Shown: positions 32,499-32,564 of the stretch, piece by piece
Numbering within the stretch: the first letter of the stretch is position 1
Layout of the letters: each line of letters begins with the position of its first letter
Assembly (NCBI GenBank): GCA_002698985.1
Contig: PAAY01000092.1
Coordinates: 1-32,564 of the forward strand
Direction: 5' to 3'
Length of the DNA stretch: 32,564 nt
DNA from: Saprospirales bacterium
Lineage (GTDB): Bacteria > Bacteroidota > Bacteroidia > Chitinophagales > Saprospiraceae
Notes under the pieces: generated by a model
The model's input: only the letters and a program-made list of their open reading frames with translations
Databases searched by the model: none
What the model was told of the DNA's origin: nothing
Program-made: the position numbers and the translations under genes

Positions 32499-32564
32499 GG
32501 GGGTACATGGTTCATTCTGAATTCTGTTTTGCAATGTAACTGACAGTTTAATTGTAACAATAAA

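Overview
This is a chromosomal window from a member of the Bacteroidota. Family Saprospiraceae or a close relative is my best guess, but it is not proven. The support is the gene content: a fur-purA pair, a birA gene divergent from rsfS-ftsH, mreBCD-mrdA followed by folA, a short-form homogentisate dioxygenase, kynurenine 3-monooxygenase, and an HD-PycTM protein. Several upstream regions also carry the Bacteroidota -7 promoter motif TAnnTTTG. Almost all of the coding sequence is housekeeping. I see no rRNA, tRNA, CRISPR array, prophage or intact transposase.

Layout. 1-671: non-coding, with the right end of a MITE-like element, a terminator, and a segment bounded by 18-bp inverted repeats. 672-2720 (-): birA-cinA. 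2970-5448 (+): rsfS-ftsH. 5449-6211: a repeat-rich gap built as a decayed inverted repeat. 6212-8075 (+): lemA and two TPM-domain genes. 8081-9160 (-): a secreted CotH-like protein. 9447-11622 (+): a flavin reductase-like protein and a zinc-motif-less M16 protein. 11922-18279 (+): the cell-shape and wall operon mreB-mreC-mreD-mrdA-folA plus a sugar-kinase/RapZ-C fusion, with no rodA. 18371-19840 (-): a DUF2141 protein and metF. 19897-23872 (+): a PqqB-like MBL lipoprotein, a CtpA-type protease and hmgA. 23933-24169: a structured mobile repeat. 24182-25246 (-): aroB. 25342-26703 (+): kmo. 26704-28512 (-): fur-purA. 28658-29624 (+): rnpA and an exported protein. 29798-30427 (-): a DUF937 protein. 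30428-31274: tandem repeats and two MITE-like elements. 31275-32498 (+): a membrane protein with a degenerate HD domain and a Pycsar-effector (PycTM-like) domain.

How the genes work together. The largest transcription unit joins the elongasome scaffold (MreBCD), its transpeptidase (PBP2), DHFR, and a protein that probably links amino-sugar phosphorylation to a RapZ-type sensing domain. This is consistent with coupling wall elongation to precursor supply. HmgA, KMO and the flavin reductase-like protein point to aromatic amino acid catabolism. FtsH, CtpA and the TPM proteins belong to envelope quality control.

The least ordinary parts are non-coding. There are three related elements with ends resembling ACTGCAAAAAGT. 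In two of them the central hairpin core is inverted relative to near-identical arms. There is also a 191-bp MITE with 15-bp perfect inverted ends, and 8-bp and 10-bp tandem tracts that lie just after genes and in two cases supply the gene's own stop codon. The strongest protein-level candidates are the HD-PycTM protein with a lost HD motif and the kinase-RapZ fusion. No cyclase partner for a Pycsar system is visible here.
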